From: Candidatus Acetothermia bacterium
Lineage (GTDB): Bacteria > Bipolaricaulota > Bipolaricaulia > RBG-16-55-9 > JANLFV01
NCBI GenBank assembly: GCA_024653345.1
Contig: JANLFV010000007.1
Location: forward strand, 1-64,000
Reading direction: 5' to 3'
DNA length: 64,000 nt
Shown: in pieces, positions 24,585-36,626 of the stretch
How the letters are laid out: each line of letters begins with the position of its first letter
How positions within the stretch are numbered: the stretch's first letter is position 1
The notes under the pieces: model-generated
Database searches by the model: none
The model's input: only the letters and a program-made list of their open reading frames with translations
What the model was told of the DNA's origin: nothing
Program-made: the position numbers and the translations under genes

Positions 24585-24666
24585 GCCCAACGGCACCGAG
24601 CTCAGCCGCTGCGACCGAGGCGGCGAAGTCGCCGAGGGAACAGTCGGCTGGAGCGAGTTGTTAGGC
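24585..24666 (-). repeat. attC-like integron recombination site
   Basis: Read on the minus strand it starts GCCTAAC (24666-24660) and ends GTTGGGC (24591-24585), the R'' and R' core boxes. After R'' comes AACTCGCTCCAGCCGA, very close to the L'' arm of aadA-type attC sites (AATTCGTTCAAGCCGA). Before R' comes GCGGCTGAGCTCGG, the imperfectly complementary L' arm. A central CGGCGACTTCGCCG hairpin lies between. The 82-nt length is normal. R'' begins 5 nt after the herA stop, in the orientation expected for a cassette. Confidence 0.75.
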
Positions 24667-24671
24667 CGTCC

Positions 24672-26483
<1,812 letters not shown>

Positions 26484-26487
26484 AGGA

Positions 26488-27635
<1,148 letters not shown>

Positions 27636-27639
<4 letters not shown>

Positions 27640-28844
27640 GTTGCGGTCTTGTCCTGTTCGAGCAGTAGTAGATTTTTGATTTCCTCTTTACGCCACTCTC
27701 GCCACCCATTCACACGCTCCGCTCGCGGCAGCAACCAGCGCTCTCGCCACCAGGCGACCAGCTCCGAGAATGGCAGGTTGCGATAGACTGGTTCAGCATC
27801 ACGGCCTTCCATATAGGCCTCCAGATTGTTTACCAAACGAAACAAGAACACCTCTTGCTTCACACCGTGACGGAGCAAATCGGACGGGAGGCCTAACTGA
27901 TCCAGGGCTCGCACCATAGTTTGCCATTTCCGGCGCGGACCGGTACCAAAGCCGCCTCGTGTTGAAATCCCTTGGCTTTCCAGAAATTCGCGGAACAACG
28001 GGTAAAGTTCCATCAAGTGAAAAGTGCCATAGCCTTCCGTATAACCAAGAGACTCCGCTATGACCGTTCCGTTATAGTTCAGGCGGTTATACAGGCTGCT
28101 GCGCCCAAAAGCACTTGTGGTCGTAAGCGCGACGAGATGGGGTGGCAAGATGCGCCCTTCCATCTCGGTAGCTCGTTCGGAATACTTACGCCAATAAACC
28201 TGGCGAATCTCATTAGAGGCTGCCGCCAGTGCTATCAGCTTTCCGCCCAATAGGCGATCGTAGGGTGGTACGGCTCCCAACGTTTGAATGTCCATCGTCT
28301 GGTTGACCAGTTCCGTCTTCTTGCCAGGAGGATAACGAAAGAGGCGGTCCCGCGCCGGGAAACTAAGAGGAGGGGACTGCAAAGCCAGCAGGCCGATCAG
28401 CTTTCCATTGGCTTCTTCCATAATCAGGAATCTCAGACGCCGGCCATAACCTTTGGAGAAAGGGAGAGACCAGAGCAGTCGGGCCACGCGAAAAAGGTTA
28501 TGTTGTTGGGCTGTAACTACCTCGATTAGCGCTGGGCGAATACATTCTGGTGTGATTTCGTTTCCATCGGCGAAGGAGTGGAGATACCTAGACAGATGCT
28601 GCCGAAGCCAATCCTGACGGAGGGCGATTTCCAATTGAGCAGCAGGCCGGTGGAGCTGCCGCAAGCCGTCTTTATCAACAGCTGGCGGCTGTAGGATGGC
28701 GTCCTTTGCCATTACAAATCCGGCTTCTCTCAGCTTATCAAGCACAAGCTTCTTTAATTCTGCTGGATCCAATCTAGTCACTGAGTTATCAAGCTGTCGT
28801 GACCGGGCGATAGGTCTATCGCTTTGTCTTCTAGAGAGTGCCAT
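27636..28844 (-). CDS. druA: DruA-like (DUF4338) protein, putative anti-phage factor
   Basis: A 402-residue intact protein. The DUF4338 signature is clear: LFRVARLLWSLPFSKGYGRRLRFLIMEE, KLIGLLALQSPP, LGAVPPYDRLLGGKLIALAA, the ALTTTSAFGRSSLYNRL block and SLGYTEGYGTFHLM. DUF4338 is the DruA component of Druantia type I anti-phage systems; no DruB-E genes are here. It heads an operon with nurA and herA, has its own promoter, ends with TGA, and is clearly lower in GC (about 50%) than surrounding genes, which indicates horizontal origin. Its biochemical activity is unknown. Confidence 0.88.
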
Positions 28845-28869
28845 ACTACCCTCTCCACGAGCACTTTGG

Positions 28870-28899
28870 AGTATACCATCTGGCCCTGCAGCTCGTCAA
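28870..28899 (-). promoter_or_regulatory. promoter of the druA-nurA-herA operon
   Basis: TTGACG (28899-28894), an 18-nt spacer and TATACT preceded by TGG (28875-28870) on the minus strand, leaving a leader of about 19 nt before ATG 28844. Confidence 0.65.
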
Positions 28900-28920
28900 G
28901 AACATCCCCTTGGCTCTGCC

Positions 28921-29037
28921 TCACTGGATCCTGATCGTCTCAACGATGGCCTCAGGCAGGCTGGCCAGGACCTCTTCCTTGGTCCTCCCCTGCCTGATTC
29001 CACTCGATGTGCCGGGCGAGGCGCCAGCCCCTATAAT
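28921..29037 (-). pseudogene. HicB-like antitoxin remnant (C-terminal end)
   Basis: A minus-strand frame bounded upstream by a stop at 29040-29038 and ending at TGA 28923-28921. It reads PG..SGIRQGRTKEEVLASLPEAIVETI, matching the G-x-T-x-EEAL-x-N-x-EAI core of HicB-type antitoxins. No start codon or N-terminal strand remains. It overlaps the pyrC promoter. It appears to be a relic beside the island; the match is by eye only. Confidence 0.45.
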
Positions 29038-29051
29038 CTACTGAGCAAGCG

Positions 29052-30329
29052 ATGAAGGTCCTATCGGGCGGGAAGGTCTACATCGAGGGCGAGCTTAGGG
29101 AGCTGGACATCGGCTTTTCCGAGAAGATCCAAGAGATCGGCGAGGGCCTGGAGGGCGACCGGCTCGACTGCTCCGGCCTGGTAATCCTCCCGGGGATGAT
29201 CGACGCCCATGTCCACTTCCGGGACTTCGACCAGGCCCACAAGGAGACCTGGCAGACCGGCGGCCAGGCCGCGGCCAAGGGCGGGGTTACCACAGTCCTG
29301 GAGATGCCGAACACCGAGCCCCCGACCACGACCCTCGAGATGGTCGAGCGGAAGCGCGAGCTAGCCTCAAAGTCGCTCGTGAACTTCGGCCTCTATGGCG
29401 GCCTCACGGAGGGGAACATCGAGCTGATCCCTGACCTAGCGAGGGAGGTCGTGGCCTTCAAGCTCTACCTCGGGGAGACGACCGGCGGGCTCACTGTCCG
29501 CGACCCCAAAGCGATAAGAGCCATCTTCAAGGCCGTGGCCGCGACGGGGAAGGTCCTGGCGGTCCACGCCCAGAGGGGCGACTCCGACGCCGAGGCCCGG
29601 GACCTGGCCTTCGCCATCGACTTGGCCGCAAGATACGATGTCCGGCTCCATCTGGCCCATGTCACCATAAAGGCCGGTGTCCTGGTGATCGAGGAGGCCA
29701 AGAGGGATGTGGACCTGACCTGCGAGACTTGCCCGCATTATCTCCTCTTCACCAGGCAGGACTTAGCCGAGCGGGGGCCGCTCCTCCTAGTCAATCCCCC
29801 CTTGGCTGAGGAGGAAGACCGCGGACTCCTCTGGGAGGCCCTCCAGGAGGGCCTGATCGACATCCTGGCGAGCGACCATGCCCCGCACACCCTCGAGGAG
29901 AAGGGCTCAGACCACCCGCCCTCGGGCCTTCCAGGGGTCGAGACGACCCTCCCGCTGATGCTCGATGCCGTCAACCGCGGGAAGCTTAGCCTAGCCCAAC
30001 TGGTCCGGGCCTTCGTGGAAAACCCGGCCCGGAGGTTCGGCCTCAAGGGGAAGGGCCGGCTCGACCTCGCCTCCGACGCCGACCTTGTGCTCGTGGACCT
30101 CGAGCGGTGGGGGAAGGTCGTGCGGGAGGAGCTGGCGACGAAGTGCGGCTGGTCGCCCTACGAGGGGCTTGAGCTGCGCGGCTGGCCTCTCCTGACGATC
30201 GTCCGCGGCGAGCCAGTCTACCGAGCCCCGGGCTTTGCCCTCCCGGACGATTGGGCCGACTTGGAGGGGTGCTCCCGGCGGTCCACTCCCTCGGGGTCCG
30301 CCTTTGACAACTCCTTCCGGCGGGGCTAG
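29052..30329 (+). CDS. pyrC: dihydroorotase
   Basis: A 425-residue type I (PyrC/allantoinase-like) dihydroorotase in pyrimidine synthesis. Zinc-binding DAHVHFRD, the carboxylated lysine in VVAFKLYLGETTGG, the His in LHLAHVT and the catalytic Asp in ASDHAPH are present. A TATAAT box stands at 29032-29037, 14 nt before the ATG. It is the first gene of pyrC-pyrE-sigma. The C-terminal ~25 residues (after DDWADLEG) look unrelated to the family and may be an unstructured tail. Confidence 0.95.
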   Translation: MKVLSGGKVYIEGELRELDIGFSEKIQEIGEGLEGDRLDCSGLVILPGMIDAHVHFRDFDQAHKETWQTGGQAAAKGGVTTVLEMPNTEPPTTTLEMVERKRELASKSLVNFGLYGGLTEGNIELIPDLAREVVAFKLYLGETTGGLTVRDPKAIRAIFKAVAATGKVLAVHAQRGDSDAEARDLAFAIDLAARYDVRLHLAHVTIKAGVLVIEEAKRDVDLTCETCPHYLLFTRQDLAERGPLLLVNPPLAEEEDRGLLWEALQEGLIDILASDHAPHTLEEKGSDHPPSGLPGVETTLPLMLDAVNRGKLSLAQLVRAFVENPARRFGLKGKGRLDLASDADLVLVDLERWGKVVREELATKCGWSPYEGLELRGWPLLTIVRGEPVYRAPGFALPDDWADLEGCSRRSTPSGSAFDNSFRRG

Positions 30330-30341
30330 ATTGCGCTAGAG

Positions 30342-31001
30342 ATGGAAGGGATCGCGCGGCTCCTCCTCGAGACGGACTCGATCGTCATCGACCTGGCGAG
30401 GTCGTTCAGGCTCGTCTCGGGCCGCCTCTCCCCGGTCTATGTCGACTGCCGGCGGCTCATCTCCTTCCCTCAGGCCCGGGAGGCCGTGGTCGCGGCCTTT
30501 GCCGAGCTGGCTGAGCGGGAGATCGGCCTGGACCAGATCGATGTGATCGCCGGGGGCGAGACCGCGGGGATCCCCTTCGCCGCCTTCCTCGCCCAGCGGC
30601 TGGGGAAGCCGATGATCTATGTCCGGAAGGAGCCGAAGGGCCACGGGCTGGGAAGACCGGCCGGCAGAGGGCAGCCGGGAGAAGGCGCCCAGATCGAGGG
30701 GGTCCTCGAGCCGGGCCAGCGGGTCCTCTTGGTCGAGGACCTCGTGACCGACGGCGGGAGCAAGCTCCGGTTCGTGGAGGGGCTCGAGCGGGCGGGCGGG
30801 CTCGTCCGGGACTGCCTGACGGTCTTCGAGTATTTCTCGGAGCGGGCCGGGCTCCGCCGGGCGCGGGAGGCCCTCTCAGCCCGCGGGCTCAGGCTCCATA
30901 GCCTGACGAATTGGGACGAGGTCCTCGAGCTGGCCGCGGGCCGGTTCGCGCCGGCCGAGCTCGAGCAGGTCCTGGCGTTCTTGCGGGAGCTGGAGTTCTA
31001 A
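30342..31001 (+). CDS. pyrE: orotate phosphoribosyltransferase
   Basis: A 219-residue enzyme that joins orotate to PRPP to make OMP. The PRPP loop [15 protein letters not shown] and the substrate region [35 protein letters not shown] are typical. It lies 12 nt after pyrC and 1 nt before the sigma-factor gene, so all three are in one transcript. No pyrF is nearby. Confidence 0.95.
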   Translation: MEGIARLLLETDSIVIDLARSFRLVSGRLSPVYVDCRRLISFPQAREAVVAAFAELAEREIGLDQIDVIAGGETAGIPFAAFLAQRLGKPMIYVRKEPKGHGLGRPAGRGQPGEGAQIEGVLEPGQRVLLVEDLVTDGGSKLRFVEGLERAGGLVRDCLTVFEYFSERAGLRRAREALSARGLRLHSLTNWDEVLELAAGRFAPAELEQVLAFLRELEF

Positions 31002-31002
31002 T

Positions 31003-31869
31003 ATGGAGCTCGAGGAGCCGGGTGAGGGGGGCGAGGTCACGCCCCAGAGCCTTCTGGAGCGCTACCTCCAGGAGATCGGGAAGGTCCCGCTGTTGAGCGA
31101 GGCCGAGGAGCGGGAGTTGGCCCGCCGGGTCCGTGCGGGGGACGAGGAGGCGAAGGAGCGATTCATCCGGGCGAACCTCCGGTTGGTCGTCTCGATCGCC
31201 CGCCACTACTCGAGCTACGGCCTCCCCCTGCTCGACCTGATCCAGGAGGGGAATGTCGGGCTCCTCCGGGCGGTCGAACGGTTCCAGCCGGAGAAAGGAT
31301 ACAAGTTCTCCACCTATGCCACCTGGTGGATCAGGCAAGCGATCGTCCGGGCCCTCGCGGAGCAGGGGCGGACGATCCGCCTTCCGGAGCATGTGATCGA
31401 GCTGATCCTGAAGATCAACGAGGCCGAGGAGGAGTTCCTCCACGAGACGGGTCAGCGGCCGACGCTCGAGGAGTTGGCCAAGCGGCTCGACCTCCCGCTG
31501 GAGAAGGTCCGCCAGGCAAAGGAGGCCGCGGCCCACCCGCTCTCGCTCGAGGCCCCGGTCGGTGAGCGGGGTGAAGAGACCCTGGGCGACCTCCTCGGCG
31601 CGGACGGGCTCTCGCCGCCGCAGGAGATCACCAGGGAGCTGCTGCTGAGCGAGCTGGAGGAGTCGCTCCAGGAGTTGCCCGAGCGGGAGCGGGAGATCCT
31701 CGAGCTGAGATACGGCTTGAGGGGCCGAGAGGCGCTCACCCTCGAGGAGATCGGGAAGCTCCTGGGGATCTCGCGCGAGCGGGTCCGCCAACTCGAGGCC
31801 CAGGCCCTCCAGCGGCTCCGTGACCCCCTGATCCGGCAGAAGCTCCGCCACTTCTGGCAGCATGACTGA
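31003..31869 (+). CDS. sigma-70 family RNA polymerase sigma factor (RpoD/SigA group)
   Basis: A 288-residue factor with region 1.2 ([19 protein letters not shown]), region 2 ([36 protein letters not shown], including the -10 recognition helix), region 3 and region 4 ([28 protein letters not shown]). It lacks region 1.1 and is shorter than typical principal factors, so it could be a group 2 factor or a compact housekeeping factor. The many TATAAT/TTGACA boxes in this window fit such a sigma. Its place in the pyrimidine operon is unusual. Confidence 0.93.
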   Translation: MELEEPGEGGEVTPQSLLERYLQEIGKVPLLSEAEERELARRVRAGDEEAKERFIRANLRLVVSIARHYSSYGLPLLDLIQEGNVGLLRAVERFQPEKGYKFSTYATWWIRQAIVRALAEQGRTIRLPEHVIELILKINEAEEEFLHETGQRPTLEELAKRLDLPLEKVRQAKEAAAHPLSLEAPVGERGEETLGDLLGADGLSPPQEITRELLLSELEESLQELPEREREILELRYGLRGREALTLEEIGKLLGISRERVRQLEAQALQRLRDPLIRQKLRHFWQHD

Positions 31870-33202
31870 TCCGGCCCGCCAGGCTGAGGAGAGGTCGCGA
31901 GGGCCTGCCAGTCTGAGCCCGGAGCGGTTCGACTCCGCCACGCGGACGGTCCGCGAGGTCGCCCTGGCCCTCGAAGGCGGTGGAGACGGGCCTGGCGAGG
32001 TCTATCCTCGGGGAGCGGGGATCTTCTTGCGCGCGGTCGGCCTCCTGCCGGAGGCCGCGAGGATCCGGGCGATCGAATGGGGCCTGGCCCGGTTCCTGGG
32101 TAGGAGCTCGGCGCAGCTCCGCGAGCTCGACCCGGCCACCCTGACGCGCTGGTGCATCTCCCAGTATCCTTCGCGGCCTTATCGGGCAATCGTCGTCGGG
32201 TCGCCGAGCGGGGCGGTCGCCCACCTCGCGGCTCTGCTGGGAGCGCCCTTCCTCACCTCTTCCTTCCTCTTGAGCTTCCGCCACCGCATCGCACCGGATG
32301 ACATCCAGAGCTATCGGGAGTTCGGGGAGAGGGTCGCGGCCCGGCTGCTCGAGCGGCACGAGGAGTTCGAGGCGATCAACCACTACGACCCGCTCCACGA
32401 CCGCGCGCTCATCAAGCATGCCGACCTCCTCCGGCTCCGACTGGTCCGCCTCCCGGAGGCCTACTGCCAGTTCATCCGGGAGCATCTGGCCCGTGATGGC
32501 TGTCTGATCTTGATCAGCTGCACCTACCCCTGGCCCCAATATCGCTTGGGCGAGCGGAGCTTCCTCCAGGTCGGTGGGCTGGGAGGCGTCAGTCCGGAGG
32601 AGTTCCTGCGGAGATGGAGCCTCCAGCAGCCGCTGGAGGAGCGGCCGGAATCGGAGTGGGGCTGCCCGCCAGGGCTGGCCCAGGAGGTGCGCCGCTTCGC
32701 CCGGGAGAGTAGACTGGAGCTGCTCGAGCTGCAGCTCGATCACCCGCAGCGCTACAGCCTCCTCGCCTATCGAGCCTACCTTGCCGCAGGGGCCCGAGAG
32801 GACGAGCTGATGCTCGACTGCTTCACCTACATCAATCCCTACACCAACCTCATCACCGCGATTCCCGCGCTCTGGCTCCCTTATAACGATCGGGAGAGCT
32901 TCGGCTTCGCCCGCCGGTTCGTCGCGGAGAGGGGCTTTGCCAGGATCTACCTCGCTCTGGCCACCTCGTTCGCCCGGTGCGAGGACACCGTGGCCTTTGC
33001 CGAGTGGGCGCGGCTCTTGGAGCGGAAGGGGCAGCTCGAGCTTCTGGGGGTCGATCCCCGGCGCTACCCCGCCGACCCCTGGGCCCCGTTTGCCTACCGC
33101 GGGAAGCTCGCCCGTCTCCGCGAGGCCCGCGCTCGCGAGGAGCGAATCCATCTTGAGCCGCGGGCTCTCCAGGGATTGACAGAGGCACTAGAACTGAGGT
33201 AA
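31862..33202 (+). CDS. conserved-looking protein of unknown function
   Basis: A 446-residue soluble-looking protein. I recognise no domain. Features: an [31 protein letters not shown] stretch that resembles a Rossmann-type strand-loop-helix; [18 protein letters not shown] in the middle; [11 protein letters not shown]-like and [23 protein letters not shown] segments near the C-terminus; no signal peptide. It overlaps the sigma gene by 8 nt and so is translated with it. A sigma-linked regulator or a methyltransferase-like fold are possibilities with no direct support. Confidence 0.6.
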   Translation: MTDPARQAEERSRGPASLSPERFDSATRTVREVALALEGGGDGPGEVYPRGAGIFLRAVGLLPEAARIRAIEWGLARFLGRSSAQLRELDPATLTRWCISQYPSRPYRAIVVGSPSGAVAHLAALLGAPFLTSSFLLSFRHRIAPDDIQSYREFGERVAARLLERHEEFEAINHYDPLHDRALIKHADLLRLRLVRLPEAYCQFIREHLARDGCLILISCTYPWPQYRLGERSFLQVGGLGGVSPEEFLRRWSLQQPLEERPESEWGCPPGLAQEVRRFARESRLELLELQLDHPQRYSLLAYRAYLAAGAREDELMLDCFTYINPYTNLITAIPALWLPYNDRESFGFARRFVAERGFARIYLALATSFARCEDTVAFAEWARLLERKGQLELLGVDPRRYPADPWAPFAYRGKLARLREARAREERIHLEPRALQGLTEALELR

Positions 33203-33227
33203 AATGAGTTTGGTTTAAGGGGGCGAG

Positions 33228-33536
33228 ATGGACCGAGAAGGCAGGCGCGTATGGCGACCGGGGTTGACGCAGGCGCGAGTCGAGTGGGGTCTGCTCATCC
33301 TCCTGTTCACCCTTGCCTACGCTTTCTTCGCGCTGGCATTCATTGCCATCCGGCTCTGGCTCTGGGCTTCCGCGGCCTGCTGGAGCCTGGCGCTCAGGTG
33401 GCGGCGGGCCGTGGCCGGCGGCCCCTACGAGCGACTCCTCCCGCGGCCGCTCCGCGAGCCTGGGGGCGAGGAGCGGCTGGAAGAGCTGATCGTGCGGAAC
33501 CGCGAGATCCTCGAAAGATATGGCTGGCTGCCATGA
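33228..33536 (+). CDS. small membrane protein, unknown function
   Basis: A 102-residue protein with one strong hydrophobic stretch of ~38 residues (LLILLFTLAYAFFALAFIAI then a tryptophan-rich helix), which could form two membrane helices. The C-terminus is cytoplasmic and charged (EERLEELIVRNREILERYGW). GGGGGCGAG precedes the ATG, and a TAAAAT box lies about 25 nt upstream. It sits 17 nt before the CDP-alcohol transferase gene, so a shared membrane role is plausible. Confidence 0.6.
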   Translation: MDREGRRVWRPGLTQARVEWGLLILLFTLAYAFFALAFIAIRLWLWASAACWSLALRWRRAVAGGPYERLLPRPLREPGGEERLEELIVRNREILERYGWLP

Positions 33537-33553
33537 CATGAGAGGAGGTCAAG

Positions 33554-34117
33554 ATGGCTCGCGCTAGGATACCTGATCTGTTGACCTTTGCCCGGCTGCC
33601 CCTCGGGGTGGTGATCGCCCTCCACGGCCTCGCCGGGCGGCGCGCCGCGGGGACGGTCATGCTCCTCTTGCTCCTCGGCTGGTCGCTCGACTTCCTCGAC
33701 GGCCGGCTGGCGCGCAGGCTGAAGGAAGAGCCGGGCTGGATCGGGGAGTATGAGATCCTCTTCGACCTCGTCCTCTGCCTCGGCTCGCTGGCTTACCTCG
33801 GCCTGGCGGGGTTCATCCCCTGGCCCGCAGCGCTCGGCTACATCACCCTCGCCGGGACGGTCGCCGGCCTGGCTACAGCCATCACCACTGCCGAACGGAC
33901 CTACTCCATCACTCAAGTGGTCGAGGTCCCGCTGATCTTCATCCCCCCGATCTTCCTTCTGCTGGCCTCGCCTTGGTGGATCATCCTCGTCACCATCATC
34001 TGGGCTCTCCTCTCCCTTGCCTTGGAATGGGACCGGGCGATGGAGCTGAAGGGGAAGGTCGTGGAGAGCCACCATCTCACGCTCGCGGCAATCTGGCGAC
34101 TGATCAGACGAGGCTAG
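33554..34117 (+). CDS. CDP-alcohol phosphatidyltransferase-like protein with altered motif
   Basis: A 187-residue membrane protein of the PgsA/CdsA-like family. The signature DGxxAR is present (LDFLDGRLARRL), but the second half differs: instead of Gly-x3-Asp-x3-Asp at fixed distance the sequence reads GWIGEYEILFD, with one residue extra and Glu in place of the first Asp. Five to six helices follow. The family makes phospholipid head-group exchanges on CDP-diacylglycerol. The altered metal site makes activity uncertain. It follows a good GAGGTCAAG ribosome site. Confidence 0.75.
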   Translation: MARARIPDLLTFARLPLGVVIALHGLAGRRAAGTVMLLLLLGWSLDFLDGRLARRLKEEPGWIGEYEILFDLVLCLGSLAYLGLAGFIPWPAALGYITLAGTVAGLATAITTAERTYSITQVVEVPLIFIPPIFLLLASPWWIILVTIIWALLSLALEWDRAMELKGKVVESHHLTLAAIWRLIRRG

Positions 34118-34213
34118 CCCGGGCTCGTTCTGCTGGCCCTTGGCCTTGCGCTGATGCCCCCGAGCCGGTAGGATGATCATCTGACCGCGCCTCGGGGGTG
34201 AGGAGGTCGGGTG

Positions 34214-34783
34214 ATGAAGAATCCCTTCCTGATCGGCGAGCGGCTGTATTTGCGCCCACTGGAGGAGAGCGACATCTCCACCTGCCTCCGCTGGATCAAC
34301 GATCCCGAGGTCACAAGGACTCTCGGGATGTATCGCCCAATGAATGAGCCCCGGGAGCGGGAATGGCTCGAGAGCCGTTATAAGGATGATAAGGAGATTG
34401 GCCTGGCAATCGTCCTTAAGGAGAACGATAAACACATCGGGAACATCGGCCTCCACGGGCTCGACTGGAAGAACCGCGAGGCGGAGCTGGGGATCATGAT
34501 CGGGGAGAAGGACCAGTGGGACAAGGGCTACGGGCACGAGGCGATCGAGCTGATGCTCGGCTACGGCTTCGACCGGCTCGGGCTCCATCGGATCTACTTG
34601 CGGGTCTACGAGAATAACCTCTGGGCGCAGCGGTGCTACGAGAAGGCCGGCTTCCGCCGGGAGGGGGTGATGCGGGAGTCGGTCTTCAGCGAGGGGCGCT
34701 ACTGGGATACCATCCTCATGAGCTTGCTAGAAAGGGAATGGCGGGAGCTTCGGTCCAAATCTGGGAAAGGGGAGCTGGTATGA
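34214..34783 (+). CDS. GNAT-family N-acetyltransferase (RimJ/RimL-like)
   Basis: A 189-residue acetyltransferase. Landmarks: LIGERLYLRPLEESDIS, the HIGNIGLHGLDWKNREAELGIMI strand pair, KGYGHEAIELMLGYGF (acetyl-CoA loop) and NLWAQRCYEKAGFRREG. It may acetylate a ribosomal protein N-terminus, an amino group on a small molecule, or an antibiotic. Its TGA overlaps the ATG of the ABC ATPase gene (ATGA), so the three genes 34.2-36.4 kb are one operon, which hints at toxin or drug handling. Confidence 0.88.
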   Translation: MKNPFLIGERLYLRPLEESDISTCLRWINDPEVTRTLGMYRPMNEPREREWLESRYKDDKEIGLAIVLKENDKHIGNIGLHGLDWKNREAELGIMIGEKDQWDKGYGHEAIELMLGYGFDRLGLHRIYLRVYENNLWAQRCYEKAGFRREGVMRESVFSEGRYWDTILMSLLEREWRELRSKSGKGELV

Positions 34784-35694
34784 TCATCACCGAGGGGCTA
34801 ACGCGGAAGTTCAAGGACCTGGTGGCCGTCGAGGGCCTGGACCTGGAGGTCGAGGAGGGCGAAGTTTTCGGCTTCCTCGGCCCGAACGGCGCGGGGAAGA
34901 CCACGACCGTGAGGATGCTCGCGGCCCTCATCGCCCCCACGAGCGGCCGGGCCGTCGTGGCCGGCTACCAGCTCGGGAAGGAGAACCAGAAGATCCGCGA
35001 GGTCGTGGGGGTCCTCACCGAGAGCCCCGGGCTCTACGGGCGGCTCTCGGCCTACCAGAACCTCGAATTCTTCGCCAGGCTCTACGGCGTCCGCGCGCGG
35101 GCCGGGCAGGTCGAGAAATACTTGAGGATGCTCGACCTCTGGGACCGGCGGGACGAGCCGGTCGGCCGGTTCTCGAAAGGGCTGCAGCAGAAGGTCGCGC
35201 TCGCACGGGCGCTCATCCATGAACCGCGGGTTCTCTTCTTGGACGAGCCGACGGCGGGGCTCGACCCCGAGGCGGCCAAGCTGGTCCGGGACTTCATCGA
35301 GGAATTAGCGAAGGAGGAGCGGCGGACGATCTTCCTCTGCACCCATAATCTTTCAGAGGCCGAGCGGCTTTGCGACCGGATCGGATTAATTAAACAGAGG
35401 CTGATCAAGGTCGGGACACCAGAGGAGCTGAAGGGCGAGCTCTACGGCCGCCGAACAGTGATCCAGCTCAAGAGCCTGCCGCCCGCTGTCGAGGCGGAGA
35501 TCGGCCGGCTCCCGTTCGTCGAGGGCCTCCAGGCGGACGGGAACAAGTTGATCCTGACCCTCGCTCAGCCCGAGAGCCAGAACCCTCTGATCGTGAGGCG
35601 GCTCGTCGAGCTCGGCGGGGAGGTCCAGTGGGTCCAGAAGATGGAGCACACCCTCGAGGAGGTCTACCTCGATTTGGTGAAGGAGGGGGAATGA
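34780..35694 (+). CDS. ABC exporter ATP-binding protein
   Basis: A 304-residue ATPase of the CcmA/NatA type. Walker A GPNGAGKTTT, signature FSKGLQQKVALARAL, Walker B VLFLDEPTAGLDP and the H-loop CTHNL are intact; a ~90-residue C-terminal domain follows as in exporters of the NatA/DrrA group. ATG 34780 begins MIITEGLTRKF; the longer open frame from 34633 overlaps the GNAT gene and is not needed. Works with the membrane protein next door. Confidence 0.93.
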   Translation: MIITEGLTRKFKDLVAVEGLDLEVEEGEVFGFLGPNGAGKTTTVRMLAALIAPTSGRAVVAGYQLGKENQKIREVVGVLTESPGLYGRLSAYQNLEFFARLYGVRARAGQVEKYLRMLDLWDRRDEPVGRFSKGLQQKVALARALIHEPRVLFLDEPTAGLDPEAAKLVRDFIEELAKEERRTIFLCTHNLSEAERLCDRIGLIKQRLIKVGTPEELKGELYGRRTVIQLKSLPPAVEAEIGRLPFVEGLQADGNKLILTLAQPESQNPLIVRRLVELGGEVQWVQKMEHTLEEVYLDLVKEGE

Positions 35695-36422
35695 ACTACC
35701 GCCTGCGGGCACTGATGAAAAAAGAATGGCAGGAGGCGTTCAAGAACAAGATGGTCCTCTTCGGGATCACCCTCCTCCCGCTCATCTTCCTGGGGTTTGC
35801 CGCGTTCATGCTCCTCCAGGCCAAGGGCCTCCCACCGGAGGCCCCGCCGGAGACGAAGTTCATCCTGATCAACCAGACGATGTTCTACTTCATACTGCTC
35901 CCGCTGATCATCCCCCTCTCGATCGCCGTCTACGCCGTGACCGGGGAGAAGGAGCAGAAGAGCCTCGAGCCGCTCCTGGCCACCCCCCTCACTGATCTCG
36001 AGCTCTTCGCCGGGAAGGTCCTGGCGGCCGCGATCCCCGGGGTGGTGATCTCCTGGCTCTTCTTCGGCCTCTTCCTCGGGGTGGCGAGCCTCTTGGTCAC
36101 CCCGGACCTGGTCCTGACCGTCCTTGCTCCGCCCTGGCTTTTGGCGATCTTCCTCCTCTCGCCCTTGGTGGCGATCTTCACTGTTACGGTCTCGATGCTC
36201 ATCTCCTCGAGGATGAGCGACACCCGGGCGGCTTACCAGCTCTCGAGCTTCGCCGTCCTGCCGGTCGTGATCCCGATCTTCATCTTCGGCCTGAAAGAAG
36301 CATTGTTGAGCCTCGGGCTGATCGCACTCGAGGCGGGGATCGTGGCCTTGGTCGATCTGGGGACGGTCATCCTGGCCGCCAAGCTCTTCCAGCGGGAGCA
36401 GATCCTCGTCCGGTGGAAGTAG
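35691..36422 (+). CDS. ABC-2 type transporter permease
   Basis: A 243-residue membrane protein with six helices (LFGITLLPLIFLGFAAFMLL, MFYFILLPLIIPLSIAVYAV, and four more). The VTGEKEQKSLEPLLATPLTDLELFAGKVLAA segment is the conserved cytoplasmic stretch of ABC-2 permeases of the NatB group. ATG 35691 overlaps the ATPase stop. The pair probably exports sodium, a drug or a peptide; the substrate is not readable. Confidence 0.88.
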   Translation: MNYRLRALMKKEWQEAFKNKMVLFGITLLPLIFLGFAAFMLLQAKGLPPEAPPETKFILINQTMFYFILLPLIIPLSIAVYAVTGEKEQKSLEPLLATPLTDLELFAGKVLAAAIPGVVISWLFFGLFLGVASLLVTPDLVLTVLAPPWLLAIFLLSPLVAIFTVTVSMLISSRMSDTRAAYQLSSFAVLPVVIPIFIFGLKEALLSLGLIALEAGIVALVDLGTVILAAKLFQREQILVRWK

Positions 36423-36480
36423 CGGCCACTGGCAGTGCAGCCGGGCTTGCGTTAGAATGATCGAGCAACGAACCGAACAT

Positions 36481-36554
36481 TGAGGGGTCGTCTAATGGTA
36501 GGACGCTGGCCTTTGGAGCCAAGAACGGAGGTTCGAATCCTCCCCCCTCAGCCA
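36481..36554 (+). tRNA. tRNA-Gln(TTG)
   Basis: Acceptor TGAGGGG/CCCCTCA with the U1-A72 pair typical of tRNA-Gln, anticodon loop CTTTGGA giving TTG, encoded CCA at 36552-36554. It heads the transcript to gltX and glnS, the two enzymes that handle Glu and Gln charging. A TAGAAT box lies about 24 nt upstream. Confidence 0.93.
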
Positions 36555-36626
36555 CAGGCTTTGCCTGCATCATTAGCCTTTGCCGGCCCTGTGGGCGGGT
36601 AAAGATTAGGACGAGCTTTCAGCTCG
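36555..36626 (+). repeat. three-hairpin element after tRNA-Gln CCA, copy B
   Basis: Starts right after the CCA. CAGGC-ttt-GCCTG (36555-36567), spacer with CATTA, stem CTTTGCCGGCCC with GGGCGGGTAAAG (36578-36589, 36593-36604; one mismatch, one G-U), then CGAGCT-ttc-AGCTCG (36612-36626). Same layout as 19662-19734 with compensatory stem differences. It lies in the leader of gltX. Confidence 0.75.
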
